DNA of 64,000 nucleotides from NCBI GenBank assembly GCA_036677085.1, contig JAKFFI010000006.1:135875-199874 (forward strand), written 5' to 3'. The position numbers and the translations under genes were made by a program. Below the pieces are notes generated by a model. That model saw only the letters and a list, made by a program, of their open reading frames with translations. It made no database searches and was not told the DNA's origin. Shown one piece after another: positions 44,746 through 53,070 of the stretch; the stretch's first letter is position 1, and every line of letters begins with the position of its first letter. This stretch comes from JAGPUQ01 sp036677085. GTDB lineage: Bacteria > Pseudomonadota > Gammaproteobacteria > Pseudomonadales > Porticoccaceae.

Positions 44746-45159
44746 TCAGGCCGGGGCGTAGGCAGCCTCCTTCATCACGCCCGCGAGGGTTCCATAGGCC
44801 GTCGCCCAGGCGGTTTTCGTGTCATCGGTGAAGGCCGAGCCCAGGCCCTGTTCCAGCGTCCACAGCAGCGCGGCGCCGACGGTGTCGTAGTGCTGGGCCT
44901 GGACGCCGTAGCCGACGTGGCGGCGCCCCATGTTCTGCGCCACCGGCACCAGCTGGTCGAGCCGGGTGAGGCTGTTGACGATGAAGCCGAGGGCCTGCAT
45001 CAGCTTCTTGCCCTGCGCCTGCATGTCGCCCTTGAACAGGGGCCTGAGCGCGGGGTCGAGCTCGAACAGGCGCTGATAGAAGAGGCCGGCGGCGGTGTCC
45101 TGGATGGGGACGACAGATGTCCAGGAGGCCTGGACGAGGGAGATTTGCTGGGGGGTCAT
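44746..45159 (-). CDS. single-domain globin
   Basis: 137 residues with the three-over-three globin pattern of bacterial haemoglobins (Vgb type). The distal region contains YQRLFELDPALRPLF (B-C helices with Phe CD1). The proximal His is in GRRHVGYGVQAQHYDTVGAALLWTL. Such proteins bind O2 or detoxify NO with a reductase. It is the last gene of the minus-strand redox operon and overlaps the cytochrome c5 gene by ATGA. No flavin reductase domain is attached. Confidence 0.9.
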   Translation of the reverse strand: MTPQQISLVQASWTSVVPIQDTAAGLFYQRLFELDPALRPLFKGDMQAQGKKLMQALGFIVNSLTRLDQLVPVAQNMGRRHVGYGVQAQHYDTVGAALLWTLEQGLGSAFTDDTKTAWATAYGTLAGVMKEAAYAPA

Positions 45160-45497
45160 GGTGCGTTCCTCTCAGGGTTGACAATTGAGATCATGAAATC
45201 GACCGCCGCCCGGACTTCGGCGTCGGTCAATTCGGGGCGCCCGCCGCGCGGCGGCATTTCCTCCCCGGTGGGGCCGGTAAAGCCGTTCAGCGCGCTGTCA
45301 TAAAGGGCCTCGCGGCCCTTGGCGAGGCGCGCCGCCCACATCGCCGGCTGCTTGAGTTGCGGGGCTTCCGACAGGTCGTTGGCGTGGCAGGCGGAGCAGA
45401 CCCGGTCGACGATGGCTTTACCCGCGGGCGCGGCGTCGGCCTGCGCCGCGTCCGCGCCGAGCGCGCAGGCGAACAGGAATGACAGGCGGCGCATCAT
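45156..45497 (-). CDS. cytochrome c5-like monohaem protein
   Basis: 113 residues. An N-terminal signal peptide (about 1-24) ends near ADAAP. The haem motif is CSACH near residue 37, and the Met ligand is in GEEMPPRGGRPELTD, the usual cytochrome c5/c555 arrangement. It should be a soluble periplasmic electron carrier. Start at 45497 (a second Met follows directly). Together with the multihaem and DUF3365 genes upstream it forms a periplasmic c-type chain. Confidence 0.88.
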   Translation of the reverse strand: MMRRLSFLFACALGADAAQADAAPAGKAIVDRVCSACHANDLSEAPQLKQPAMWAARLAKGREALYDSALNGFTGPTGEEMPPRGGRPELTDAEVRAAVDFMISIVNPERNAP

Positions 45498-45505
45498 GGC
45501 CGGGT

Positions 45506-46066
45506 TCACTCCATCGGCAGGCGCAGGACCACGCCGCCCATCACGTCGCCCATCTTGAAGTCGTTGCGCGGGCTGTCCTTGTGGTCGTTGTGACAGCTGA
45601 TGCAGGCCTTGGCCACGGCCTTGTCCGGGTAGACCGCGGTGAAGTACTTCTTGCCGCCCAGCGTTTCGGTCGTGTAGTAGGGATCGCCCTTCAGCACCGC
45701 TTCGAGGCCTGCTTTCTCGACCGGCGTCTTGGCGTTGTTCTGCTTGTTCACCGGCCACAGGGACAGCAGGGAGTAGCTGAACTTGGCGCCCTTCTCGGCG
45801 ACGTGCTCGGCGCCGTAGCGGAACATCTGCGCCGGCAGCACCAGCGCCTTGTCGTCCTGCCAGTGCTCGCTCGCCTTGATCACCTTTTCCTGGTTCTGGA
45901 GACGGTTGACGATCAGCTTGGTGTAGACGGTGCGATCGGCCTCCATCACGCTGTGCAGCGCATCGGCGATGTCCTTGTGGTCCCAGTCGGCGGCGTGGAC
46001 GGGCGCGGCGAGCGCGGCGGCCACACCGGTGGCGATGAGGGTGGAAACAATCTGAAACTTGCGCAT
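45506..46066 (-). CDS. DUF3365 (Tll0287-like) haem protein
   Basis: 186 residues with a typical signal peptide cut near HAADW (residue 25). A single haem motif CISCH lies at about residue 156. The central part (ALVLPAQMFRYGAEHV, YSLLSLWPVNKQN, YFTAVYPDKAVAKACISCHND) is the DUF3365/Tll0287 fold, a c-type haem domain related to PAS sensors. It may act as a periplasmic redox or gas sensor, or an electron carrier. GGAGAACGTC precedes the ATG. Gene order supports a link to the multihaem cytochrome. Confidence 0.85.
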   Translation of the reverse strand: MRKFQIVSTLIATGVAAALAAPVHAADWDHKDIADALHSVMEADRTVYTKLIVNRLQNQEKVIKASEHWQDDKALVLPAQMFRYGAEHVAEKGAKFSYSLLSLWPVNKQNNAKTPVEKAGLEAVLKGDPYYTTETLGGKKYFTAVYPDKAVAKACISCHNDHKDSPRNDFKMGDVMGGVVLRLPME

Positions 46067-46137
46067 GACGTTCTCCTCTGTAAAAACCAACAACACACAA
46101 AACCCGCGACGCGGGGATACGTTGCCCGCGCGCGGGC

Positions 46138-47538
46138 TCATTCTTCTGCGGCGTCCGCGCCGTCCGCGGCCCTGCGGGCCTGGTCGCGGCGCTCGGCTTC
46201 GAGCGCCATGCGGATGCTTTCGACCTGCTTGGCGGGCGCGCCCTTGAAGTTGTTGCCGACCAGCCGGCCGTCGGCCAGTGCGTCGAGGCTGAATTGCAGG
46301 CCGTGGCAGTTCATGCACACGCTGCGCACCATTTTTTCGTTGGGGCGCAGCGTGTCGTTCTGGTTGTGCTGCACCAGCACGCGGATTTCGTCTTCCGGCG
46401 TGGTGAATTGCACGCGCGGCAGATGGCAGGTGGCGCACGACACGCCGCTGCCCGTGGCGCCGCGCCCGCTGATTTCCGCGTGCCACAGGGCGAAGTGCGG
46501 CGACGCTTTGTAGGCGCGCGTATGGCCGTCGTCGTGGCAGCTCAGGCACGCTTCCACCGCGGCCTTGCGGGTGTCGAAGCGATGCGCGCCGTGGCAGCTC
46601 ATGCAGGTGAGCTCGGCGTGCCCGGCCGAGAGCTTCATCGGCAGTTCGGCCATGCTCGGCTGCATCGGCGGCAGGCCCTGCTTCAGCCGCATGCCGTGCA
46701 GGCCGGTGAGAAAGCCGTCGACCTCTGCCTTGTGGCAGCTGGCGCACGCGGTGTGGTCGGGTTTTTTCATCCAGGCCACCGCGTCCGCCGCGTCCTTGGC
46801 CTGATGGCAGGCCGAACAGTTCACCCCGGCCTTCGCGTGCGCGGTGTGTTCCCATTCCACGATCACCGCGGGCGCCGGGCGCAGCTCGGCGTGGCCGTCC
46901 ATGGCGGACGCGGCGATCGGTTCGCCGTCTATGAATTCCATGGCAACCATGAAGTCGCGCAGGTGGCGCGCGGGCAGTCTGGGATCATCCTTGAGCTTGC
47001 TGCCCTGGCCGTGGCGGATCAGGAAGTCCTCGTACAGCGCGCGGTTGTCGTGAAAGTTGTGGCAGCCGCTGGTGGCGCAAGTATTGAACGCCATGCCCTT
47101 GTGGCTGGGGCGCTCCTCGTCGATGTCGGCGTGGCAGCGCACGCAGAAATCGTCGGGCAGCGTCACGCCGATGGGCCGCGTGATCTCGGGCCGGTGTTCG
47201 CTGTGGCAGGTCACGCACTGGCGCGCGTCGAGCTTGGCCAGGGTGTCGGCGTTGCGCGGGTCGGTGAATTTGCTGATCGGATGCGAGTCGTCCATCGCCT
47301 TCAGCTCCGTGGCGTGGCATGAGAGGCAGGCCTCCTGAATGCCGGCGCGGCCCTTGAACGGCTCGGCGTGGCAGGCCACGCACTTGAGTTCGATCTGGTG
47401 ATGCGCGTGGCTCAGCTTGCCGGGCATGAAGCTCGACTGCCGTCCCGGCGTCAGCAGCGCGTAGGCGAGCCAGGCGGCCAGCAGGCCGCTGGCGCCCAGC
47501 CAGACGAGCCACACGCGATACTTCACCAGCCACTTCAT
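46138..47538 (-). CDS. membrane-anchored multihaem cytochrome c
   Basis: 466 residues. A membrane helix (about 9-29) anchors a periplasmic domain with ten CxxCH haem motifs (CVACH, CLSCH, CVTCH, CVRCH, CSACH, CASCH, CMSCH, CLSCH, CATCH, CMNCH) and one CX4CH (CATSGCH). This makes up to eleven haems. Many extra His residues stand as sixth ligands. The N-terminal anchor plus first motif resemble NapC/NirT and cytochrome c3-type proteins. The ATG overlaps the stop of the NirB-like/cytochrome b fusion by one base, so both are translated together. The physiological partner or terminal acceptor is unknown. Confidence 0.9.
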   Translation of the reverse strand: MKWLVKYRVWLVWLGASGLLAAWLAYALLTPGRQSSFMPGKLSHAHHQIELKCVACHAEPFKGRAGIQEACLSCHATELKAMDDSHPISKFTDPRNADTLAKLDARQCVTCHSEHRPEITRPIGVTLPDDFCVRCHADIDEERPSHKGMAFNTCATSGCHNFHDNRALYEDFLIRHGQGSKLKDDPRLPARHLRDFMVAMEFIDGEPIAASAMDGHAELRPAPAVIVEWEHTAHAKAGVNCSACHQAKDAADAVAWMKKPDHTACASCHKAEVDGFLTGLHGMRLKQGLPPMQPSMAELPMKLSAGHAELTCMSCHGAHRFDTRKAAVEACLSCHDDGHTRAYKASPHFALWHAEISGRGATGSGVSCATCHLPRVQFTTPEDEIRVLVQHNQNDTLRPNEKMVRSVCMNCHGLQFSLDALADGRLVGNNFKGAPAKQVESIRMALEAERRDQARRAADGADAAEE

Positions 47539-49475
47539 CAGTAGTAATAAACCTTGAGGATGTGGAAGCCGAGCAGCACCGGCAGCGGCCACAACAGCAG
47601 CGCGTGCAGCCATTGCAGCGCGGGACGCAACGCCGCCGCCCGCGCCAGCGCGAACCGGTGTTCACGGGTGAGGAAGATCGCGAGTGCGATGCCGGTGAGC
47701 GACGCGCCGAGCATGGTCAGCGCCAGCCACTGGTTGATGCCGTCGCCGCTGCGGCCGCCGGTGTGCGCCCACAGCGTGACGAGGGCAATCCCGCCGACCA
47801 GCGCGTGCAGCCAGCGCCAGTGAACGAAGGCCAGCAGATCGAGTCTTTTCCAGCGCTTGCGCAGGCCGATCAGCGCGAGCAATGCCGCCAGCGCAAGCAG
47901 GCTGTAGCCGCTGACCTGCTTGATCACGCCGTCCCGCCACAGGCGGTCCCAATGCCAGGCGATCTCCGCGGTGGAGGCGTAGGGCACATTGGCGGGCAGC
48001 GCGAACAGCAGGGCGAGGACCAGCGCCGTCGCGGCCAGCCCCAGCAGGCGCTGCGCCAGCGGCATCGCTGCGCGCGGGCCGCTGGCGCCCAACAGGCTGT
48101 CGAGCAGCGGGCGGCAACTGCCGCACACGCCGCCGGCGCCGGTGCACGCGGTGAGCGCGGCGACGCTGCTGCTGCCGCACGCGATCGCGCTGGTCAGCTG
48201 GCCGCGCGTCACGCCGGTGCAGTTGCACACCGTGGTCTCGGCCGGCCAGGTGGCGACGGCGCGCGCCTCCGCGCCCCAGGGTTCGCCGCTGCGGACGAAG
48301 CGCGCGCGCTGCCAGGGCCAGATGCGGCGCTGCTGCTGCACCGCTTCCTGCACCCGCGCCAGCGCGTCCCATTCGCCCAGCGCCAGCGCGCCGACCAGTC
48401 GCCCGCGCCGCACCACCAGCTTGCGATATACGCCGTCGTTGGCGTGCACGTGGGCCTGTGCCAGGTCGGGCAGCTCCCAGGCGCCGACTTCGCCCATGCT
48501 GAATACCGACCAGTTCGCCACCTTGAGGCGGGTCGCCGAATGCGATCCGGCGTACTGCACCGGCTCGCCCGCGATCGCCCGCGCCGCCACCGCGGCCTGC
48601 TCGAAGCCGGGCGCGGCAAGGCCGTAGACCAGGCCGCGGTGCTGCGCGCATTCGCCCACCGCGTACACATCGGGCGCGCTGGTCAGCAGCGCGTCGTCGA
48701 CCACGATGCCGCGCTGGAAGGCCAGCCCGGCGTCGCGTGCGAGTTCGATGCGGGGACGGATCCCGGTCGCCAGCACCACGGTGTCGCAGGCGACCACGCG
48801 CCCACTGCGCAGCCGCACGCCGCTCACCCGGCCGTCGCCGAGGATGGCCATCGGCCCGTCGTTCAGCACCGCCTCGATGCCGCTCGCCGCGACGCGCTCG
48901 CGCATCCGCGCGGCCGCCGCGTCGTCGAGCTGGTTCGGCATCAGGCGCGGATTGTGTTCGACCACCACCACTTGGGTGCGGTAGCGCTGCAGCGCGCGCG
49001 CCGTCTCCAGGCCGAGCAGGCCGCCGCCGATCACCACCACGCGGCGGCAGCGCGCCAGTCGCGCCTGCAGGGCCTCGGCATCGGCCAGACCGCGGAAGGT
49101 GAACACGCCCGCGAGGTCGACGCCGGGGATCTCCGGCACGTGCGCGCGCGAGCCGGTGGCCAGCACCAGCGCGGCGTAGGGCTGCACCGCGCCGCTGGCG
49201 TCGGTCACGCAATGCGCCGCCGGATCTATCGCACTGACGCGCCAGCCGAAGCGCGTCTCGACGCCGTCGGGCACCGCCAGCCCGGTGGTGAAATCGGCCC
49301 AGCCGGCGTCGCCCGCGAGCAGCGACGACAGGCGCACGCGGTTGTAGGGCTGCCACGGCTCGTCGCCGTACATCAGGATCGCGGCGTCGGGCAGCGCGCG
49401 GCGCAGCTCGACCGCCATGCGCACACCGACCGGCCCGGCGCCGACGATGACGAAGGGTGCAGTGTCGCGGATCAC
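47538..49475 (-). CDS. NirB-like FAD/[2Fe-2S] oxidoreductase fused to a membrane cytochrome b domain
   Basis: 645 residues from GTG 49475, with GGGAGA five bases upstream. Residues 1-390 match the FAD/NAD(P)H part of nitrite reductase large subunits: GAGPVG (12-17), a second motif IGGGLLG, and ATGSRAHVPEIPG. A BFD-type [2Fe-2S] domain follows (CNCTGVTRGQL...CTGAGGVCGSC). Instead of the sirohaem half, the C-terminus (about 490-645) has five hydrophobic helices. These include paired histidines (RWLHALVGG..LWAH and QWLHALLLWPLPVLLGFH) spaced like bis-His haem b ligands. It could move electrons from cytoplasmic NAD(P)H across the membrane to the multihaem cytochrome encoded next. This function is inferred. 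Confidence 0.8.
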   Translation of the reverse strand: MIRDTAPFVIVGAGPVGVRMAVELRRALPDAAILMYGDEPWQPYNRVRLSSLLAGDAGWADFTTGLAVPDGVETRFGWRVSAIDPAAHCVTDASGAVQPYAALVLATGSRAHVPEIPGVDLAGVFTFRGLADAEALQARLARCRRVVVIGGGLLGLETARALQRYRTQVVVVEHNPRLMPNQLDDAAAARMRERVAASGIEAVLNDGPMAILGDGRVSGVRLRSGRVVACDTVVLATGIRPRIELARDAGLAFQRGIVVDDALLTSAPDVYAVGECAQHRGLVYGLAAPGFEQAAVAARAIAGEPVQYAGSHSATRLKVANWSVFSMGEVGAWELPDLAQAHVHANDGVYRKLVVRRGRLVGALALGEWDALARVQEAVQQQRRIWPWQRARFVRSGEPWGAEARAVATWPAETTVCNCTGVTRGQLTSAIACGSSSVAALTACTGAGGVCGSCRPLLDSLLGASGPRAAMPLAQRLLGLAATALVLALLFALPANVPYASTAEIAWHWDRLWRDGVIKQVSGYSLLALAALLALIGLRKRWKRLDLLAFVHWRWLHALVGGIALVTLWAHTGGRSGDGINQWLALTMLGASLTGIALAIFLTREHRFALARAAALRPALQWLHALLLWPLPVLLGFHILKVYYY

Positions 49476-49493
49476 GTTCTCCCGGGTGGCGGC

Positions 49494-49538
49494 TGAAAAA
49501 AAACGGTGCCCTGGCGCGTACGCGCCAAAGACACCGTT
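49494..49538 (-). terminator. intrinsic terminator or attenuator directly before the redox operon
   Basis: On the minus strand AACGGTG pairs with CACCGTT, with an inner perfect GGCGCG-TA-CGCGCC palindrome, followed by a run of eight T (two of them in the stem). It ends about 20 bases before the GTG at 49475, too close for a promoter to lie between. Confidence 0.8.
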
Positions 49539-50076
49539 GTCCGGCCCGCCTGTACAGCGTTGCACAGTGGGCACACACGCTGAGGCAGAAAGCATGCCAA
49601 GCGAAGCAGAGAGCATGCTCAGCGCATGACGGCGCGCGAAACCGCGACTGCGCGCAACGCGCGGCGACATGCCCAGGCCCGACATGCCTCGCGAATGGGC
49701 GCGCTGCACCACGCGCGTGCGCAAGCCTCGCCGCGCAGCGTGCGGCGCTCACCAATCACTCCGGAAAAGAACGTGGGTTTGATTCCCGCTTCAGCCCGGG
49801 TGTATGCGCCGACGATTGGCCTGCCCCTGTCCATGGTCGCGCTCCCGCACGGACTTCGGTGCTCCACTGGGCGTTCGGCGCCATGTCGATCGTTTTTCCG
49901 GCTGCGGTGCTGGCGAGCGCGCGCCGCCTGCACGAAAGCCTCGATGACGAATCGCGCCTGTCGTCGCCGATGTTCATCCATGCGCCGACGGTGGTCGGCT
50001 GCATTCAGTGGCACCACGCCTTGCACGGCTGTAAACAATCCTCGTATTTCTGGAGCGCCACTCCATAATTGCACGC
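49539..50076. other. intergenic region with no supported gene
   Basis: This stretch separates the redox operon from the defence remnants. Open frames exist on both strands, but all are Arg/Ala-rich in the way G+C-rich noncoding DNA reads, and none has a recognisable motif. The short plus-strand frame at 49883-50068 (beginning MSIVFPAAVL) is the least unlikely. It may be debris of a former insertion. Confidence 0.4.
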
Positions 50077-50885
50077 ATGATTCCGCGCCGGCTCCTCCCC
50101 GCCTCACCACCGCCCTGGCCGAAAGTCCGGCCGTGGCGCTCCTCGGCCCGCGTCAGGCCGGCAAGACCACGCTGGCGCTCGAGGTGGCCGGGTCGCGGCC
50201 TTCGGTCTACCTGGATCTCGAGTCCGAGGCCGACCGCGCCAAGCTCGCCGAGCCCGAGCTGTACCTGGCGCAGCACGCGGACAAGCTGGTCATCCTCGAC
50301 GAGATCGAGCGCACGCCGCCGCTGATCAAGGCGGCGCTGGCGCATGTGCAGTTCGAGACCATCCACCCGTTTCTGGACGGCAACGGGCGTCTCGGGCGGC
50401 TGCTGATCGTGCTGCAGCTGGTGGCCGACGGCGTGCTGCGCGAGCCGATGCTGTACCCGAGTCTGTTCTTCAAGACCCATCGCGCGCTTTACTACGAGCT
50501 GCTGAACGAGGTGCGGCTGCATGGCGACTGGGAGCGCTGGTTCGATTTCTTTGCCGAAGGCATCGAGGCGAGCGCGATGCAGGCCGTGGCGACGGCGAAT
50601 GCCCTGCTCGCGCTGGTCAATGCGGATCGCGACCGTATCGCCGGCCTGGGGCGCGCCGCGGCGTCGGCGCTGGCGGTGCACCAGGCACTGCAGCGCCAAC
50701 CGATCGCAACATCCGCAGCGCTGGTGAAGGCCACGGGGCTCACGCCGGCTACGGTCAACAAGTCGCTGGCGCACCTCGAGCGCATCGGCATCGTGAGTGA
50801 ACTCACGAACCGGCAGCGCGGCCGCGTGTTCAGCTATGGCGAGTATGTCGAGGAGCTGGCGGCCGAACTGGAGGTACCCAGATGA
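50077..50885 (+). pseudogene. AAA_14 ATPase N-terminus joined to a Fic C-terminus, with a frameshift
   Basis: The original start appears to be ATG 50077 (MIPRRLL); the frame then shifts near 50096-50102 (a run of four C) into RLTTALAESPAVALLGPRQAGKTTLALEVA, the N-terminus of AAA_14/DUF4143 ATPases with its P-loop. Walker B (LVILDEIERTP) follows. At this point the sequence passes directly into PPLIKAALAHVQFETIHPFLDGNGRLGRLL, the second half of a Fic protein including its active-site motif HPFxDGNGRxxR. The usual wHTH tail of Fic (ATSAALVKATGLTPATVNKSLAHLERIGIV) is complete. The rest of the ATPase and the first half of Fic are missing. The stop overlaps the next gene (ATGA). It is probably non-functional. 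Confidence 0.82.
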
Positions 50886-51568
50886 GTCAGTTCGACTTCC
50901 TCGAGCGCGAATGGTCGGCGGTTCACGACGCCGCTGCCAAGGCGGAAGTCGCGGTGCTCGAACAGGTCCGCCGACGCCTGCGCAACCTGCTGCGGCTGAT
51001 CGACCGAGTAAGCTGCAAACCGCTCTATACCGACTTTGAGGAAGTGATGAGCGGCGAGACGGCGGTCGATCTGCCGGGCTTCGGCCACGGCACCGACTAC
51101 GCGAAGTTTCGGGCCAAGGCGCGGGCGTTCCTGCGCGCCCATCAGGACCATGTCGCGATTCACAGGCTGCGGATGAACATGCCGTTGACCGCTGCCGATC
51201 TATCCGAGCTTCAGCGCATGCTCGCACACAGCGGGGTCGGCGCTGCGGAAGACCTTCAGCGTGCCGCCGAGGAGTCGCAAGGGCTGGGTCTGTTTGTGCG
51301 CTCGCTGGTCGGCCTCGACCGGCAAGTGGCGAAGGAAGCCCTAGCCGAATTCCTCAACGGCAAGGCCTGGAACGCCAATCAGATCGAGTTCGTGAACCTG
51401 ATCGTGAACCACCTCACCGCGCACGGCGTGATGGCAGCCGCGATGCTGTACGAGTCCCCGTTCACAGACCTGACGCCACAGGGGCCAGACGGGCTGTTCA
51501 GTTCGGGCCAGGTGGATGAGCTCGTCAAGATCCTGGATTCCGTGCGCGCACGGGCGATCGCCGCATGA
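50882..51568 (+). pseudogene. EcoEI-type HsdR reduced to its two ends by internal deletion
   Basis: 228 residues, open throughout. Residues 1-22 (MSQFDFLEREWSAVHDAAAKAE) match the very N-terminus of type I restriction subunits of the EcoEI group. From about residue 25 on the sequence matches the C-terminal EcoEI_R domain: RRLRNLLRLIDR, YTDFEE, FLRAHQDHVAIHRLRMNMPLTAADLSEL, GLGLFVRSLVGLDRQVAKEAL and LTAHGVM...LYESPFTDLTPQGPDGLF. Nuclease and helicase motor domains (several hundred residues) are absent. The frame is kept. A preceding fic gene is usual in these loci; hsdM and hsdS are not in the window. It can no longer be a restriction enzyme. Confidence 0.85.
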
Positions 51569-51620
51569 CAGGCCGGCGCGTGGTCATCGCCGCCGGGGCG
51601 CGGGCGGGGAGGGCGGGTTG

Positions 51621-52613
51621 ATGGACGGGCGGCCGGGCGGTGAGGTGATCGTCTACGAGGCCCCAGACGGCGAGGTCCGGGTGGATGTGCGCCTCGATCG
51701 GGACACGGTCTGGCTGACCCAGGCGCAGATGGCCGAGCTGTTCGGGCGGGAGCGCTCGGTCGTCACCAAGCACGTCCGGAACACGTTCCGGGAAGGCGAA
51801 CTGGATCCTGCGGCAGTATGTGCAAAATTTGCACATACTGCCGCGGACGGGAAAACCTACCAGGTCGACCACTACAACCTCGACGTCGTCATTTCGGTCG
51901 GCTATCGCGTCAAGTCGTTGCGCGGCACCCAGTTCCGCATCTGGGCCACCCGCACGCTGCGCGAGCACTTGGTGCGGGGCTACACGATCAACCAGCAGCG
52001 CTTCGAGCAGAACGCGCGCGAGCTGGAAGCTGCGCTGGCACTGGTCCGCAAGGCCGCCGCCGGCGAGGCGCTGACGTCCGACCAGGGCCGCGGGCTGGTC
52101 GATGTCATTGCCCGCTATACGCAGACCTTCCTGCTCCTGCAACGCTATGACGAAGGCTTGCTCGAAGAGCCGAAGGGGAACCGGGGTGGCGTTTTGGCGG
52201 CCGTGGAAGAGGCGCGCGCCGCGATCGGGCGACTCAAGGCCGACCTGATCGGGCGCGGCCAGGCCACGGATCTGTTCGGTCGCGAGCGCGAAGAAGGGCT
52301 CGCCGCCCTACTCGGCAACCTCGATCAGAGCGTGTTCGGGGAGCCGGCGTATCCGACGGTCGAATCGAAGGCCGCGCATTTGCTGTACTTCACGATCAAG
52401 AATCATCCCTTTTCGGATGGCAACAAGCGTGTCGGCTCCTTCCTGTTCGTGGACTTCCTGAACCGCAACGGCCGGCTGTTCCGCGACGGCGAGGCCGTGA
52501 TCAACGATGTGGGGCTCGCGGCGCTCGCGCTGCTGGTGGCCGAGTCGGCGCCGAAGGACAAGGACGTGATGATCCGGCTGGTGATGAACATGCTCGCGGG
52601 GCCGCAGCCGTGA
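51621..52613 (+). CDS. RhuM-Fic/DOC fusion protein
   Basis: 330 residues from ATG 51621 with GGAGGG upstream, the normal length for this family. The N-terminal RhuM/KilA-type part reads VWLTQAQMAELFGRERSVVTKHVRNTFREGEL, then YQVDHYNLDVVISVGYRVKSLRGTQFRIWATRTLREHL. A Fic/DOC domain follows, with the active-site motif HPFSDGNKRVGSFLFVDFL near residues 258-276. Fic/DOC enzymes transfer nucleotide or phosphate groups to proteins, often as toxins. It is the only gene of this defence island that appears intact. It often accompanies type I restriction loci. Confidence 0.88.
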   Translation: MDGRPGGEVIVYEAPDGEVRVDVRLDRDTVWLTQAQMAELFGRERSVVTKHVRNTFREGELDPAAVCAKFAHTAADGKTYQVDHYNLDVVISVGYRVKSLRGTQFRIWATRTLREHLVRGYTINQQRFEQNARELEAALALVRKAAAGEALTSDQGRGLVDVIARYTQTFLLLQRYDEGLLEEPKGNRGGVLAAVEEARAAIGRLKADLIGRGQATDLFGREREEGLAALLGNLDQSVFGEPAYPTVESKAAHLLYFTIKNHPFSDGNKRVGSFLFVDFLNRNGRLFRDGEAVINDVGLAALALLVAESAPKDKDVMIRLVMNMLAGPQP

Positions 52614-52614
52614 C

Positions 52615-53070
52615 ATGCGCTTTTCCGAATCCGACGTCGAGCAGGCCGCCCTCGCCTGGCTCGCAGCGCTCGGCTATGCAGTCCTGAACGGCCCGGACAT
52701 CGCCGCGGGCGAGCCCGGCGCGGAGCGCAGCGATCCGAACTATCGCGATGTGTTGCTTGAACGGCGGCTGCGCCAGGCGCTGGTGCGTCTGAATCCCGAC
52801 CTTCCGCCCGACGCGCTGGAGACCAACGACAGCGCGGTGCAGGTGCTCGGCGACGACACGCTGCGCGCGATCGCGCGGGAGCTGGTGGAGACGGTCAGGA
52901 AGAACGTCACCATCGACTGGACCCTGCGCGAGAACGTGCGCGCGCAACCGCGGGTGCTCGTCAAGCGCATCCTGCGCAAGCACGGCTACCCGCCGGACAA
53001 GCAGAAAAAGGCAACGCAGACGGTGCTGAAGCAGGCCGAAGTGTTGTCCGCGATCTGGGCGGGTATCTGA
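52615..53070 (+). pseudogene. EcoR124-type HsdR reduced to its two ends by internal deletion
   Basis: 151 residues, open throughout. Residues 1-67 (F.ESDVEQAALAWLAALGYAVLNGPDIA..ERSDPNYRDVLLERRLRQALVRLNPDLP) are the N-terminus of a type I restriction subunit. Residues from about 70 on (NDSAVQVLGDDTLRAIARELVETVRKNVTIDWTLRENVRA, LVKRILRKHGYPPDKQKKATQTVLKQAE) are its extreme C-terminus. The nuclease core and motor domains (about 850 residues) are missing, with the frame preserved. It follows the RhuM-Fic gene by one base and is from a different HsdR family than 50882-51568. Confidence 0.85.

Noticed and set aside
44632..45303. Plus-strand 223-codon frame over the transposase scar and globin
   Set aside because: It is the complement of the globin gene plus the scar.
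47562..49496. Plus-strand open frame of 644 codons opposite the NirB-like fusion
   Set aside because: Arg/His/Gln/Ala-rich shadow of a high-G+C gene; the minus-strand frame has complete domains.
49883..50068. Possible small gene MSIVFPAAVL... before the defence remnants
   Set aside because: No ribosome binding site, no family and unremarkable composition; left inside the gap description.
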